Source: Nitrospina sp. UBA6727 (GTDB lineage Bacteria > Nitrospinota > Nitrospinia > Nitrospinales > VA-1). Taken from it: 64,000 nucleotides of DNA. The stretch is from assembly GCA_002454045.1 (NCBI GenBank), contig DKID01000024.1:556-64555 (forward strand). Reading direction: 5' to 3'. The notes under the pieces were generated by a model, which saw only the letters and a program-made list of their open reading frames with translations, searched no databases and was not told the DNA's origin. Below are positions 17,682 to 26,250 of this stretch, piece after piece (position 1 is the first letter of the stretch; every line of letters begins with the position of its first letter). A program made the translations under genes and the position numbers.

Positions 17682-17714
17682 TTTAATTTCCTCTTACAAA
17701 AAAATGTAGATGGC

Positions 17715-18140
17715 TTAATTGTCGCGGCGGGCGAGGCGTACTGCGTGGGAAATGGTTTGGTCGTTCTTGCCGTACCAGTAGGCGCAGCCGTTCACGTAGA
17801 ATAGGATTTGCGCTTCCTCGCCGCGGATTGATGAAGTCCAAGTGCAGTTCGCGGCGGGGGGAAACACGGGGTCGAGATGTATGTCGCCGCCGTTGGCATC
17901 TTTATTCAACTTTTCTTTATCAAAAATGGATGCGGCTTCGTGAACGGTCGGGATGTGCCAGTCGTCATACCCGCCGACTTTTTTCTCATTCATTTTTTTT
18001 AGATATTCTTCTGCTTCCGCGTAAGAAACATCTTTACCGATATCCAACCGCGAGTCGTTCACCATCCAGGTGACGCTGGTTAGCGAATCGTAAATCGTTC
18101 CATCGTCTCTTTTCAAAAACCGTGATTTTTCGTCGCCCAT
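17715..18140 (-). CDS. DUF1566 (Lcl C-terminal domain) protein
   Basis: 141 residues. Features of the DUF1566/Lcl_C domain are visible: a N-terminal strand with LTSVTWMVNDSRLDIG, the signature YDDWHIPTVHEAASIFD (usually WRLPTxxEL), and late TWTSS and AVRLARR segments. These domains occur in lectin-like or adhesin-associated exported proteins; no signal peptide is visible here. The second DUF1566 protein of the window is at 51727-52215. It lies 33 bp upstream of the porin gene on the same strand. Confidence 0.75.
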   Translation of the reverse strand: MGDEKSRFLKRDDGTIYDSLTSVTWMVNDSRLDIGKDVSYAEAEEYLKKMNEKKVGGYDDWHIPTVHEAASIFDKEKLNKDANGGDIHLDPVFPPAANCTWTSSIRGEEAQILFYVNGCAYWYGKNDQTISHAVRLARRDN

Positions 18141-18317
18141 TTTATTCCTCTAACAATAACGAAGTTCGCGCCGTCGCTTGCAAGAATCTTCCCCGCAAGT
18201 CAAACGCCCGAATTTATTTTAACTGATGCATCGGCGGTTTGCAAAAATCGCGCGCAGAGAACCGCGCCGCGGAAGCAGTCGATGACGGCGCCGTCACCGT
18301 CACCACCGTCGCCGCGC

Positions 18318-19100
18318 CTAGCAATAAAAATCTTCGCGGCGGTCTTTGAACAAGTGGTTGTGAGGATTGAGAGATTTGTCGCGGGCTTTTTCCAAGTCGA
18401 TCGCGATGGTCTGAACTTCTTCTTCGGTTTCGGACGCGCGGGTCATGATGTTCCCGCCCGGGTCGACAACTTGGCTTTGGCCTATGAATCGAAGAGGCCC
18501 CATGCGGTCTTCGCTTCCCACCCGGTCGGCGGTGACGGCAAAGACGCGGTTCTCCACGCAACGGGTGATCATCGCTTGAGGACAATGGGGCAAAACTAAA
18601 TTGGAAGGATGGGCGATTAAGTCGGCGCCCAGCAGGGCGAGCGTCCGCGCGGTTTCGGGGAAGTACCAGTCGAAACAAATCATGACGCCGACTTTCGCGC
18701 CGCCGATGTCAAAAACTTTTAGCGGCAAGTTGCCCGCGTCGAAGCAAACTTTTTCTGTACTGAAAAGATGCAACTTGCGGTATTTCCCGACGTAACCGTT
18801 GGGACCCGTGATGACGGCGGAATTGTAAACGTGGCTCGCGTCGGCTTCGGGAAGTCCGGCGACCACAAACGCGTTGCTCTTTTTCGCGATGGCGGTCAGC
18901 GCGGCCGTGGTGGTCCCATCGGGAACTTGCTCCGCCAAGTCATGAACTTCTTGCCGATTTTTGAATTGGTATCCCGTCGCAAAAAGTTCGGGGAGGACGA
19001 ATAAATCTGCGCGGCGACCGTCCAAAAGTTTTGCAACGCGGTCGAGGTTTTTCTGCACGTTTGCGAAGACAGGATTATTTTGAACGAACCCTACTTTCAT
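18318..19100 (-). CDS. Carbon-nitrogen hydrolase (nitrilase superfamily)
   Basis: 260 residues. The Glu-Lys-Cys triad is present: Glu38 in LPELFATGY, Lys109 in KYRKLHLFST and Cys142 in MICFDWYFPE. The family hydrolyses nitriles, amides or N-carbamoyl compounds; the substrate here is not determinable. Start at 19100 (MKVGFVQNNP) fits the family. A TTG at 19133 overlapping the aroC stop would add 11 residues. It is the last gene of the aroC-side run. Confidence 0.88.
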   Translation of the reverse strand: MKVGFVQNNPVFANVQKNLDRVAKLLDGRRADLFVLPELFATGYQFKNRQEVHDLAEQVPDGTTTAALTAIAKKSNAFVVAGLPEADASHVYNSAVITGPNGYVGKYRKLHLFSTEKVCFDAGNLPLKVFDIGGAKVGVMICFDWYFPETARTLALLGADLIAHPSNLVLPHCPQAMITRCVENRVFAVTADRVGSEDRMGPLRFIGQSQVVDPGGNIMTRASETEEEVQTIAIDLEKARDKSLNPHNHLFKDRREDFYC

Positions 19101-19129
19101 AGTGGTCACGCGGCGGTCGCGGTTGTCGG

Positions 19130-20200
19130 TCAAGTCAACCGTGAAGTTTTATTTCTCAGCAGATGGTCGATGAGAATCAGGGCGACCATGGCCTCGGCGA
19201 TGGGAACGGCTCTGGGGGCGACGCATGGGTCGTGGCGGCCCTCCACGCGGATTTTAGATTTTTCGCCTTTTTGGGTGACGGTTTCCTGCGCCTTGTTGAT
19301 GGACGATGTCGGCTTCACAACTAGCCGAACCACAATGTCCATACCGTTGGAAATTCCGCCAAGAATCCCGCCGGCGTGATTGGTTCGCGTCGTCACCTTT
19401 TTGTTTTTCATAACGATGATGTCGTTCGACTCCGACCCGGTCATGGTGGCGGTTTGGAATCCCGCGCCGATTTCCACCCCCTTCACGGCGGGGATGCTCA
19501 TGACGGCTTTCGCCAAGTCGGCGTCCAACTTATCGAAGACCGGCTCGCCCAATCCGGCGGGCACTCCCTTGGCGACCACTTCGACGACGCCGCCGAGCGA
19601 GTCGCCGTTTTTGCGCGCTTGCATGATTGCCGTCACCATTTTTTTTGCGGCTTGCGGATCCGGACAGCGCACGATATTTTTTTCTATTTCCTTGAAGTTC
19701 ACGGTCGCCGCCGCGTGATTTCCGATTTGCCGAGTGAATCCGGTGATGACAATTTTGTCCCGCGCCAAAAGTTTTTTGGCGATGGCTCCGGCCGCAACTC
19801 TGCCGACGGTTTCCCGCGCGCTGGCACGGCCGCCGCCGCGGTAATCCCGAAACCCATATTTCATGTCGTAACTATAATCCGCGTGACCGGGACGATACAG
19901 GTGTTTGATCGATTCATATTTTGAGGCGTCGGCGTCTTTGTTGTCCACCCACATGGAAATGGGTGTGCCTGTGGTTTTGCCTTTGAAAATGCCGGACGCA
20001 ATTCGGATGTGGTCGCCTTCTTTGCGGGTGGTGGTGACTTTGCTTTGGCCAGTTCGGCGGCGGTCTAAATCTTTTTGAATGTCGGATTCTTTGAGAGGCA
20101 AACCCGCGGGGCATCCTTCCACCACCACGCCGACGCCACTACCGTGAGATTCTCCCCAAGTGGTAATTTTGAAAAGTTTGCCTAAAGAACTGCCAGCCAT
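19130..20200 (-). CDS. aroC: Chorismate synthase
   Basis: 356 residues. Converts 5-enolpyruvylshikimate-3-phosphate to chorismate with reduced FMN. The N-terminus (GSSLGKLFKITTWGESHG) and motifs GHADYSYDMKYGFRDYRGGGRASARET and KTRTNHAGGILGGISNG-like segment are diagnostic. Normal length. The preceding HU/IHF gene ends 87 bp upstream, and the carbon-nitrogen hydrolase gene follows directly. With pheA and tyrA farther upstream on the same strand, it forms part of an aromatic amino-acid cluster. Confidence 0.96.
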   Translation of the reverse strand: MAGSSLGKLFKITTWGESHGSGVGVVVEGCPAGLPLKESDIQKDLDRRRTGQSKVTTTRKEGDHIRIASGIFKGKTTGTPISMWVDNKDADASKYESIKHLYRPGHADYSYDMKYGFRDYRGGGRASARETVGRVAAGAIAKKLLARDKIVITGFTRQIGNHAAATVNFKEIEKNIVRCPDPQAAKKMVTAIMQARKNGDSLGGVVEVVAKGVPAGLGEPVFDKLDADLAKAVMSIPAVKGVEIGAGFQTATMTGSESNDIIVMKNKKVTTRTNHAGGILGGISNGMDIVVRLVVKPTSSINKAQETVTQKGEKSKIRVEGRHDPCVAPRAVPIAEAMVALILIDHLLRNKTSRLT

Positions 20201-20287
20201 AAGTTTGCGGGTCGAAGGGAACGAAACGTCGTGATCGCGCCGTGGGGAATGGGATTGGTGATGATGTTATCTTTCGCAAACCGCGTT

Positions 20288-20587
20288 TCAGGATTTTTGC
20301 TCTTGCGTTTTTTTATCATCCACCATTTGTCGCAGGTCTTTGCCGGCTTTGAAAAAAGGTACTTTTTTGGAAGGGACCTCCACGTTCTGCCCCGATTTCG
20401 GATTGCGCCCAATTCGGGCGTTTCGTTGCCGAATTCTGAAACTGCCAAACCCGCGCAACTCAACTTTTTTTCCTTCCGCCAACGATTCGGTGATACTTGA
20501 AAACACGGTGTTCACCACAACCTCGGTCTGCTTTTTTGTCAGGTTGATTTGGGTGGCTACTTTTTCAACCAGTTCTGCTTTCGTCAC
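20288..20587 (-). CDS. HU/IHF-family DNA-binding protein
   Basis: 99 residues. Contains the HU/IHF arm and core: MTKAELVEKVATQINLT, KVELRGFGSFRIRQRNARIGRNPKSG and PSKKVPFFKAGKDL. The proline-tipped arm region and the RNPKSG motif are typical. Location downstream of rpsA (with sppA between) recalls ihfB, the IHF beta subunit, but HU cannot be excluded from sequence alone. It bends DNA and organises the nucleoid. The C-terminus is a charged tail of about 12 residues. Confidence 0.92.
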   Translation of the reverse strand: MTKAELVEKVATQINLTKKQTEVVVNTVFSSITESLAEGKKVELRGFGSFRIRQRNARIGRNPKSGQNVEVPSKKVPFFKAGKDLRQMVDDKKTQEQKS

Positions 20588-20775
20588 TGAAAAGTTCCCC
20601 TTCCCCCGCGCCGGTCGGCGTTTTAATTTTCTCTTGAGTAAATGATTTGGCGGAGTGTAGCACTGCGCCGAAGTTAAGTCAAGCCTAACATTTCAATGGG
20701 TTCACCCGTTTTCGTCGCGCGGTTTTTTTGTCACGAAAAATTTCTTTCGTCGCCGTTGCGGCGCGGATTATTTCG

Positions 20776-21684
20776 TCACGGAAACCATACATATTGAAGA
20801 CGGGGAACGGATGACGGCGTTAAGGTTGCGGCGAACTTGCGGGAAAGTGAACTCTGGAGTAGCCAGTCGAGAAAGGGCAGTTTTTCTTTTTCTTCGATGA
20901 TTTCGGGTTTGCCTTCGACGCCGATTTTTTTCGCCAGTAGTTCAATGGTTTTTTCGAGCCCGCCTGTTTCGTCGATTAATTTTAACGCCAGGGCTTGCTG
21001 ACCCGTCATGATTCTGCCGTCGGCAATCGCGCTGACTTCCGACACGGTGAGTCCGCGGCCTTTCGCGACGGCGTGAATAAATTGTTGGTGCACATCGTCC
21101 ACGACATTTTGCAGTAGTTTTTGTTCTTCCGGTTTCATGGCGCGCAGGGGGGAGCCCACGTCTTTGTATTTGCCGCTCTTGATGACGACCGATGCGACGC
21201 CGATTTTTTTGGCTAGTTCCTCCACGTTGCTGAAAGCCATCACCGCCGCGATGCTCCCCGTCAAGGTGCCGGGATTTGCTAAAACGTAGTCGGCCGCGCA
21301 GGCGATGTAATACCCGCCCGATGCCGCGATGGCGCCCAGGGAAGCGTAAACCGTTTTATGCTCGGCGCGCAGTTTCATGACTTCGTCGTAAACTTCTTGC
21401 GCTGGGGCGACGGCACCGCCGGGGGAATCGATGCGCAGGATGACGCCGCGCACTCCGGGATTCTGGCGGTAACTGGAAAGTTGGCGGACGATGTCGCGGG
21501 AATCGAGAAGCATTCCTTGAATGTGCACCAAAGCGATTTCTCCGGACGGGGATTTCCAACGCTCTGGCAACAAGGCGGAACCGATGGTCAGCAGAATCAT
21601 CAAGGCGACGAGCGCCGCCGAAAATCGTAGCAAGGATGCCAGGAAAGATTTTCGCGGCGGTTTACTTTGGGCGGCGGGTTCCAT
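20776..21684 (-). CDS. sppA: Signal peptide peptidase SppA (short form)
   Basis: 302 residues, a membrane-anchored serine protease degrading residual signal peptides. One N-terminal membrane helix (about 20-40) is followed by the S49 domain. The catalytic Ser sits in AIAASGGYYIACAAD and the catalytic Lys in KSGKYKDVGSPLRAM. The short form of about 300 residues, with a single S49 domain, is usual in many bacteria. It lies between rpsA and the HU/IHF gene on the same strand. Confidence 0.9.
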   Translation of the reverse strand: MEPAAQSKPPRKSFLASLLRFSAALVALMILLTIGSALLPERWKSPSGEIALVHIQGMLLDSRDIVRQLSSYRQNPGVRGVILRIDSPGGAVAPAQEVYDEVMKLRAEHKTVYASLGAIAASGGYYIACAADYVLANPGTLTGSIAAVMAFSNVEELAKKIGVASVVIKSGKYKDVGSPLRAMKPEEQKLLQNVVDDVHQQFIHAVAKGRGLTVSEVSAIADGRIMTGQQALALKLIDETGGLEKTIELLAKKIGVEGKPEIIEEKEKLPFLDWLLQSSLSRKFAATLTPSSVPRLQYVWFP

Positions 21685-21745
21685 GGTCGGGACTCCAGTG
21701 TTATCGGCGCGGCGATGACGGCGGCATCACGGCGGCGCGGTGGTT

Positions 21746-23449
21746 TTATTCTTCCTTCTTAATGTTTTCCAGTTTGGCTTGCTCTTTTTCGATCTGCGGG
21801 ATGTTGAGATTTTCTTTGTAGGCTTTGACGCTTAGCGCGATCTTTTTGTTGGTGGTGTCCACCTTAATCACTTTCGCTTTGATGGCGTCGTCCACCGCCA
21901 CCGCAGATTCGGGGTCGGAAATCTTTTCTGAACTGAGTTGCGAAACGTGGATTAAGCCTTCCAGTCCGTCGCCAAATTCCGCGAACGCACCGAAACTGGT
22001 CACCTTGACGATCTTGCCGTTGACTTCGGTGCCGATAGGATAGTTGACCGCGATGTCGTCCCACGGGTCGGGTTGCAACTGTTTGATGCCGAGGGATATT
22101 CGGCAGTTATCCCTGTCGATGCTGAGCACCGATGAGGTGATTCTATCTTTTTTCTTCACGACTTCGGAGGGGTGCTTGATTTTTTTCCAACTCAAATCGG
22201 AAATATGGATCAAACCATCCACGCCGTCTTCCAGTTCCACGAAGGCGCCGAAGTCGGTCAGGTTGCGGACCGTGCCTTCGACTTGGGAGCCGATGGGGTA
22301 GGTCTCTGCGATGTGCTCCCACGGGTTGGGCTTGATTTGTTTCATGCCGAGCGAAATCCGTTTTTTATCTTTGTCCAAAGTCAGGATGATGGCTTCCACT
22401 TCGTCCTCGATGGAAACCATTTTGCTCGGGTGTTTGACGTGGCGGCTCCAACTCATTTCGGAAATGTGAATCAATCCTTCGATGCCTCTTTCAAGTTCCA
22501 CGAACACTCCGTAATCGGTGATGCTGACCACCCTGCCTTTGATCCTAGTGTCGGCGGGATACTTGCTGTCGGCATCCACCCACGGGTCGGGGCTTGCTTG
22601 CTTGAGACCCAACGAGACGCGCTCCTTCTCCTTGTCGTATTTGAGAACCATGACGGTGACTTTGTCGCCGATGGAAAACATTTCGGAAGGATGGTTGACT
22701 CGTCCCCACGACATGTCGGTGATGTGGAGCAGACCATCGATTCCGCCAAGGTCGATGAACACTCCGTACTCGGTGATGTTTTTGACGATGCCCTCGATGA
22801 GGCTGCCTTCGCTTATTTGTTCGAGGGTGCCTTCGCGTAATTGTTTGCGCTGCTCTTCCAAAAGAATCCGCCGCGACAGAACGATGTTGCCGCGCTTTTT
22901 GTTCATCTTGATAATCTTCATTTCGAATTCTTCGCCGATTAGTTTTTCGAGATTGCGCGTCGGACGTAAATCAATTTGGGAACCCGGCAGGAAGGCTCTG
23001 AGTCCTATATCAACGGTCAGCCCGCCTTTGGCTTTGGAGACCACCGCGCCCGAAATGATTTCGCCCGCATCATAAACTTTGACGAGTTCGTCCCAGATTT
23101 TAATCTTGTTGGCTTTCTCTTTGGACAAGACGACATTGCCGTGGTTGTCTTCCACTTTTTCGAGATAGACCTCCACCTCATCTGCAACTTGCAAGTTCTT
23201 GCCGCCTTCGGGAAATTCGGAAAGCGCGACCAGTCCCTCCGATTTGAAACCCACATCGATGGTGGCGAGTCCACTGGAAATGGCGATCACCTTGCCGGTG
23301 ATAATCTGCGAAGCCTTGAACCGACCGAGGCTGTCGTCAAAATAACTTTCCATTTCTTTGTAGGCCGCAACCTGGTCGGGAGTCAATTCTTCCATCTCCG
23401 CCTTCTCATCATTTTCCATCTGCTCTAACAACTCTTTGGATATTTTCAT
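21746..23449 (-). CDS. rpsA: 30S ribosomal protein S1
   Basis: 567 residues with six S1 (OB-fold) repeats. The later ones are easily read as EGTVRNLTDFGAFVELEDG, GLIHISDLSW and LGMKQIKPNPW-type units. Repeats 1 and 2 are degenerate and bind the ribosome; 3-6 bind mRNA. It ends in a basic/acidic tail. The start overlaps the cmk stop by 4 bp (ATGA). The order cmk-rpsA-(sppA)-HU/IHF is widely conserved. Confidence 0.96.
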   Translation of the reverse strand: MKISKELLEQMENDEKAEMEELTPDQVAAYKEMESYFDDSLGRFKASQIITGKVIAISSGLATIDVGFKSEGLVALSEFPEGGKNLQVADEVEVYLEKVEDNHGNVVLSKEKANKIKIWDELVKVYDAGEIISGAVVSKAKGGLTVDIGLRAFLPGSQIDLRPTRNLEKLIGEEFEMKIIKMNKKRGNIVLSRRILLEEQRKQLREGTLEQISEGSLIEGIVKNITEYGVFIDLGGIDGLLHITDMSWGRVNHPSEMFSIGDKVTVMVLKYDKEKERVSLGLKQASPDPWVDADSKYPADTRIKGRVVSITDYGVFVELERGIEGLIHISEMSWSRHVKHPSKMVSIEDEVEAIILTLDKDKKRISLGMKQIKPNPWEHIAETYPIGSQVEGTVRNLTDFGAFVELEDGVDGLIHISDLSWKKIKHPSEVVKKKDRITSSVLSIDRDNCRISLGIKQLQPDPWDDIAVNYPIGTEVNGKIVKVTSFGAFAEFGDGLEGLIHVSQLSSEKISDPESAVAVDDAIKAKVIKVDTTNKKIALSVKAYKENLNIPQIEKEQAKLENIKKEE

Positions 23450-24150
23450 AACCTGCTGATTCTCACTTTCTTTTTGGTTGTGTCAAGGTTGTTGATATTT
23501 TTCAAAACATACTCGGCGACTTCTTCGATGCTCAACCGAGTGGTGTTGACTTTCACCGCGTCGTCCGCCATGACCAGCGGGGAAATTTTTCGCCGCCGAT
23601 CTTCGCCGTCGCGTTGCCGAATTTCCTGAATCATCCCTTGCAAATCCAAACTCAGATTTTTAGATTTCAATTCCTCATAACGCCGCCGTCCCCGTTCTTC
23701 CGCATCGGCGACGAAAAAGAATTTTTTCTCGGCGTGGGGGAAAACCACCGTCCCGATATCCCGTCCATCCATAACCACGTTCCCCGCCTTGCCGATTTGG
23801 CGTTGCTTGGCAACCAGAATCTCGCGAACGGATTTCTGCGCGGCGACCACGGCGGCGCCTTTGCCCACCGTTTCATTTTTTAGACGGAGGGTTGCGTCTT
23901 CCCCGCGCACTCGCACCGAATATCCATCGCCGCCGTCACCACCGCCGCGAACAAACTCAATGTCCATGTCGCGAGCAATCTCCGCCATCGCTGTTTCGTC
24001 GGCGAGACGCAAACCTTTTTTCTGCGCGGTCCAAGCCACGGTGCGATACATGGCGCCGGTGTCAATGTATCGATAGTTCAGCCGCGTGGCGACCAACTTG
24101 GCGACCGTGCTTTTTCCACTGCCGGCGGGTCCGTCTATCGCGATAATCAT
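23446..24150 (-). CDS. cmk: Cytidylate kinase
   Basis: 234 residues. Phosphorylates CMP and dCMP. P-loop GPAGSGKST (6-14), YIDTGAMYR and the DGRDIGTVVFPHAEKKFF segment are diagnostic. The C-terminal ADDAVKVNTTRLSIEEV is normal. A Gly/Asp insert, GGGDGGDG near 72-79, is encoded by the window's GC-rich low-complexity sequence in a region that is variable among relatives. It lies 4 bp after tyrA and overlaps rpsA by 4 bp. Confidence 0.95.
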   Translation of the reverse strand: MIIAIDGPAGSGKSTVAKLVATRLNYRYIDTGAMYRTVAWTAQKKGLRLADETAMAEIARDMDIEFVRGGGDGGDGYSVRVRGEDATLRLKNETVGKGAAVVAAQKSVREILVAKQRQIGKAGNVVMDGRDIGTVVFPHAEKKFFFVADAEERGRRRYEELKSKNLSLDLQGMIQEIRQRDGEDRRRKISPLVMADDAVKVNTTRLSIEEVAEYVLKNINNLDTTKKKVRISRL

Positions 24151-24154
24151 TCCT

Positions 24155-25018
24155 TTAAATTACGTTACACCGATATTTGTTCGCGACCATAAATTCTTTT
24201 TCCAGCGCTTGCCCGTCTTTCTTTTCGATGGTGCCGCGGATTTTCTCCAACTTGCCTTGGAACTGGTGGATCATGTCCAACAAATGGTCGCGGTTGGAAA
24301 GACAGATGTCCCGCCACATCACCGGGTCGCTGGAGGCAATCCTCGTGATGTCTTTTAGCCCAGCACCGGAAAAGGCAGTGACGGTGCGGTCTTCCTGCGT
24401 TCTCAACGCGCCGAGCGTGTTCATCAAAGCGTAAACGATGATGTGGGGCAAATGGCTCACCGCGCCAAAAACGAAATCGTGTTCTTCCGCGGATAGGTTG
24501 ACGACTTCCATCCCCACCGCCTGCCAAAGCGCGCTGATTTTTTCTAACGCTTCGGCGTCGGTTTTTTCGCTCGGGGTGACGATACATTTTGCGCCTTGAT
24601 ATAAGTTGGCGGCGGAAGCTTCTAGCCCGGAATTTTCGCCGCCGGCGATCGGGTGCGACCCGACGAAAAAAACGCCGGCGGGAACCAATTTTTCCGCCGC
24701 CGCGACGACTGGTACTTTCACCGAACCAACATCGGTGATCAAGGCGCCGGGTCGGATTTCCGCCAGCATTTTTTGAAGTAGCGGGACGATGGTGGCGACC
24801 GGCGTGCAGAGCACGATCAGTTGCGCGTCTTTCACCGCCGCCGCCAAATCCGTGTGGTAATCATCGATGATCTTCAGCGCCCGGGCTTTTTCCAAGTTGT
24901 CACGATTTCTTCCGCACCCCGTAATCTTTTCCACCAAGCCGCGTTCTTTGCAAGCCTTCGCCAAAGAAGCCCCGAGCAATCCGACGCCGACGATGGTCAT
25001 TTTTCCAAAATGCGTCAT
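24155..25018 (-). CDS. tyrA: Prephenate dehydrogenase
   Basis: 287 residues. NAD(P)-dependent oxidative decarboxylation of prephenate to 4-hydroxyphenylpyruvate in tyrosine synthesis. The Rossmann motif VGVGLLGASLAKACKERG is at the N-terminus, and catalytic-type His motifs GSHPIAGGENSG and GAVSHLPHII follow. It overlaps the pheA stop by 4 bp (ATGA). It lacks a C-terminal ACT domain. The usual neighbour aroA (EPSP synthase) is not present between tyrA and cmk. Confidence 0.95.
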   Translation of the reverse strand: MTHFGKMTIVGVGLLGASLAKACKERGLVEKITGCGRNRDNLEKARALKIIDDYHTDLAAAVKDAQLIVLCTPVATIVPLLQKMLAEIRPGALITDVGSVKVPVVAAAEKLVPAGVFFVGSHPIAGGENSGLEASAANLYQGAKCIVTPSEKTDAEALEKISALWQAVGMEVVNLSAEEHDFVFGAVSHLPHIIVYALMNTLGALRTQEDRTVTAFSGAGLKDITRIASSDPVMWRDICLSNRDHLLDMIHQFQGKLEKIRGTIEKKDGQALEKEFMVANKYRCNVI

Positions 25019-26127
25019 GGTTGTTCCTCGCCGGGATAGGAGCCTAGCACCCGCAAGAACAGGGCTTGTTTGCCCAATGCTTTCAAGACGCGCTCGACCG
25101 CTTTGTCTTCCACGTGACCGGTGAAGTCAACGTAGAATAAATATTCCCAGGGCCGATTGCGTAGCGGGCGCGATTGTATTTTCGATAAATTGATTTTGTT
25201 GCGGGCGAAGAGTTGCAGGGTTTTGAGCAAGGACCCGGATTCGTCCGCGATGGAAAACATGACGGAGGTTTTATTCTTGCCGGCTCTTTTCGCTTTGTCT
25301 TTCGAAATGATTAGAAACCGCGTGTGATTTTCGGCGTGGTCTTGAATATTTTTTGCGACGATTTTTAATCCGTAAACTTCGGAGGCTAGTTCCCCGGCGA
25401 TGGCGGCGGTGTTTTTATTTTGCTTGGCGAACTGCGCCGCCTGCGCGGTGCTGGAGGCGGGGGCTTGTTCAACGCTTGGCAGGTTGCGGTTTAGCCAACT
25501 TCTGCATTGCGCCAAAGGCTGGGGATGCGAATAGATTTTGCGTATCTTTTTTCGGTCTGTCGCGCTGGATAAAAGGAACAGTCCGACGGGGAGCCGCATC
25601 TCATTGCAAATATGAAGTGGTGAATCGACGAAACAATCTAAGGTTAGGTTGATAACTCCTTCGATGGAATTTTCCACTGGCACGATTCCATAATCGGAGT
25701 TGCCCAACTCGACTTCCGAAAAAACGGTTTCAATGTTTCCGCAAGGATTGAAGGTACAGGAGTGGCCAAAATGCCGCACCGCCGCTTGGTGACTGAACGT
25801 GGTCGCCGGTCCCAAAAAAGCAATCTTCAACGGCTTTTCCAAAGCCAGCGTGGCGGAGAACAATTCGCGGAAAATAAATTCGACGGCGGCGGCGGGGAAG
25901 GGACCTTTGTTCTTGTTCCTCAGCCGCTCGAGGATAGCCCGCTCGCGGTGGGGAACGTGGTAATGGTTTTTCTCGTGGCGGGATTTCTCATCGCCAATCT
26001 TGCGCGCCAACTGACCGCGGCGGCTAATCAACTTCAACAGTTGGTCATCAATTTTGTCAATCTGCTGACGCAAATCATCTAGTTGGGACAAAGAAACGGA
26101 CACCACCTTTACTGGGATTTCCCACAA
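25015..26127 (-). CDS. pheA: Bifunctional chorismate mutase/prephenate dehydratase
   Basis: About 370 residues. An N-terminal AroQ chorismate mutase domain (LRQQIDKIDDQLLKLISRRG; ERAILERLRN) is joined to a prephenate dehydratase domain (FLGPATTFSHQAAVRHFG; YGIVPVENSIEGVI) and a C-terminal ACT domain for Phe feedback (SVMFSIADESGSLLKTLQLF). It converts chorismate via prephenate to phenylpyruvate. The start is uncertain: the open frame begins with GTG at 26127, and further GTG/TTG codons up to 12 codons downstream give a more usual N-terminus. It heads the pheA-tyrA-cmk-rpsA run. Confidence 0.93.
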   Translation of the reverse strand: MWEIPVKVVSVSLSQLDDLRQQIDKIDDQLLKLISRRGQLARKIGDEKSRHEKNHYHVPHRERAILERLRNKNKGPFPAAAVEFIFRELFSATLALEKPLKIAFLGPATTFSHQAAVRHFGHSCTFNPCGNIETVFSEVELGNSDYGIVPVENSIEGVINLTLDCFVDSPLHICNEMRLPVGLFLLSSATDRKKIRKIYSHPQPLAQCRSWLNRNLPSVEQAPASSTAQAAQFAKQNKNTAAIAGELASEVYGLKIVAKNIQDHAENHTRFLIISKDKAKRAGKNKTSVMFSIADESGSLLKTLQLFARNKINLSKIQSRPLRNRPWEYLFYVDFTGHVEDKAVERVLKALGKQALFLRVLGSYPGEEQP

Positions 26128-26250
26128 TCGTCTACCGGGATGCCCGATGATTCCATAGTTCGGTCGCGAAATGCAAGCAAAATTTATCGGCGGCGACGCG
26201 GCGGTGACGGTGGTGGCGGGATGACGACGGCGACCGCGGCAACTTTGTGT

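Noticed and set aside
18214..18678. Minus-strand 154-codon open frame overlapping the nitrilase-like gene
   Set aside because: Arg/Pro-rich composition typical of an out-of-frame shadow; the carbon-nitrogen hydrolase frame carries the catalytic triad.
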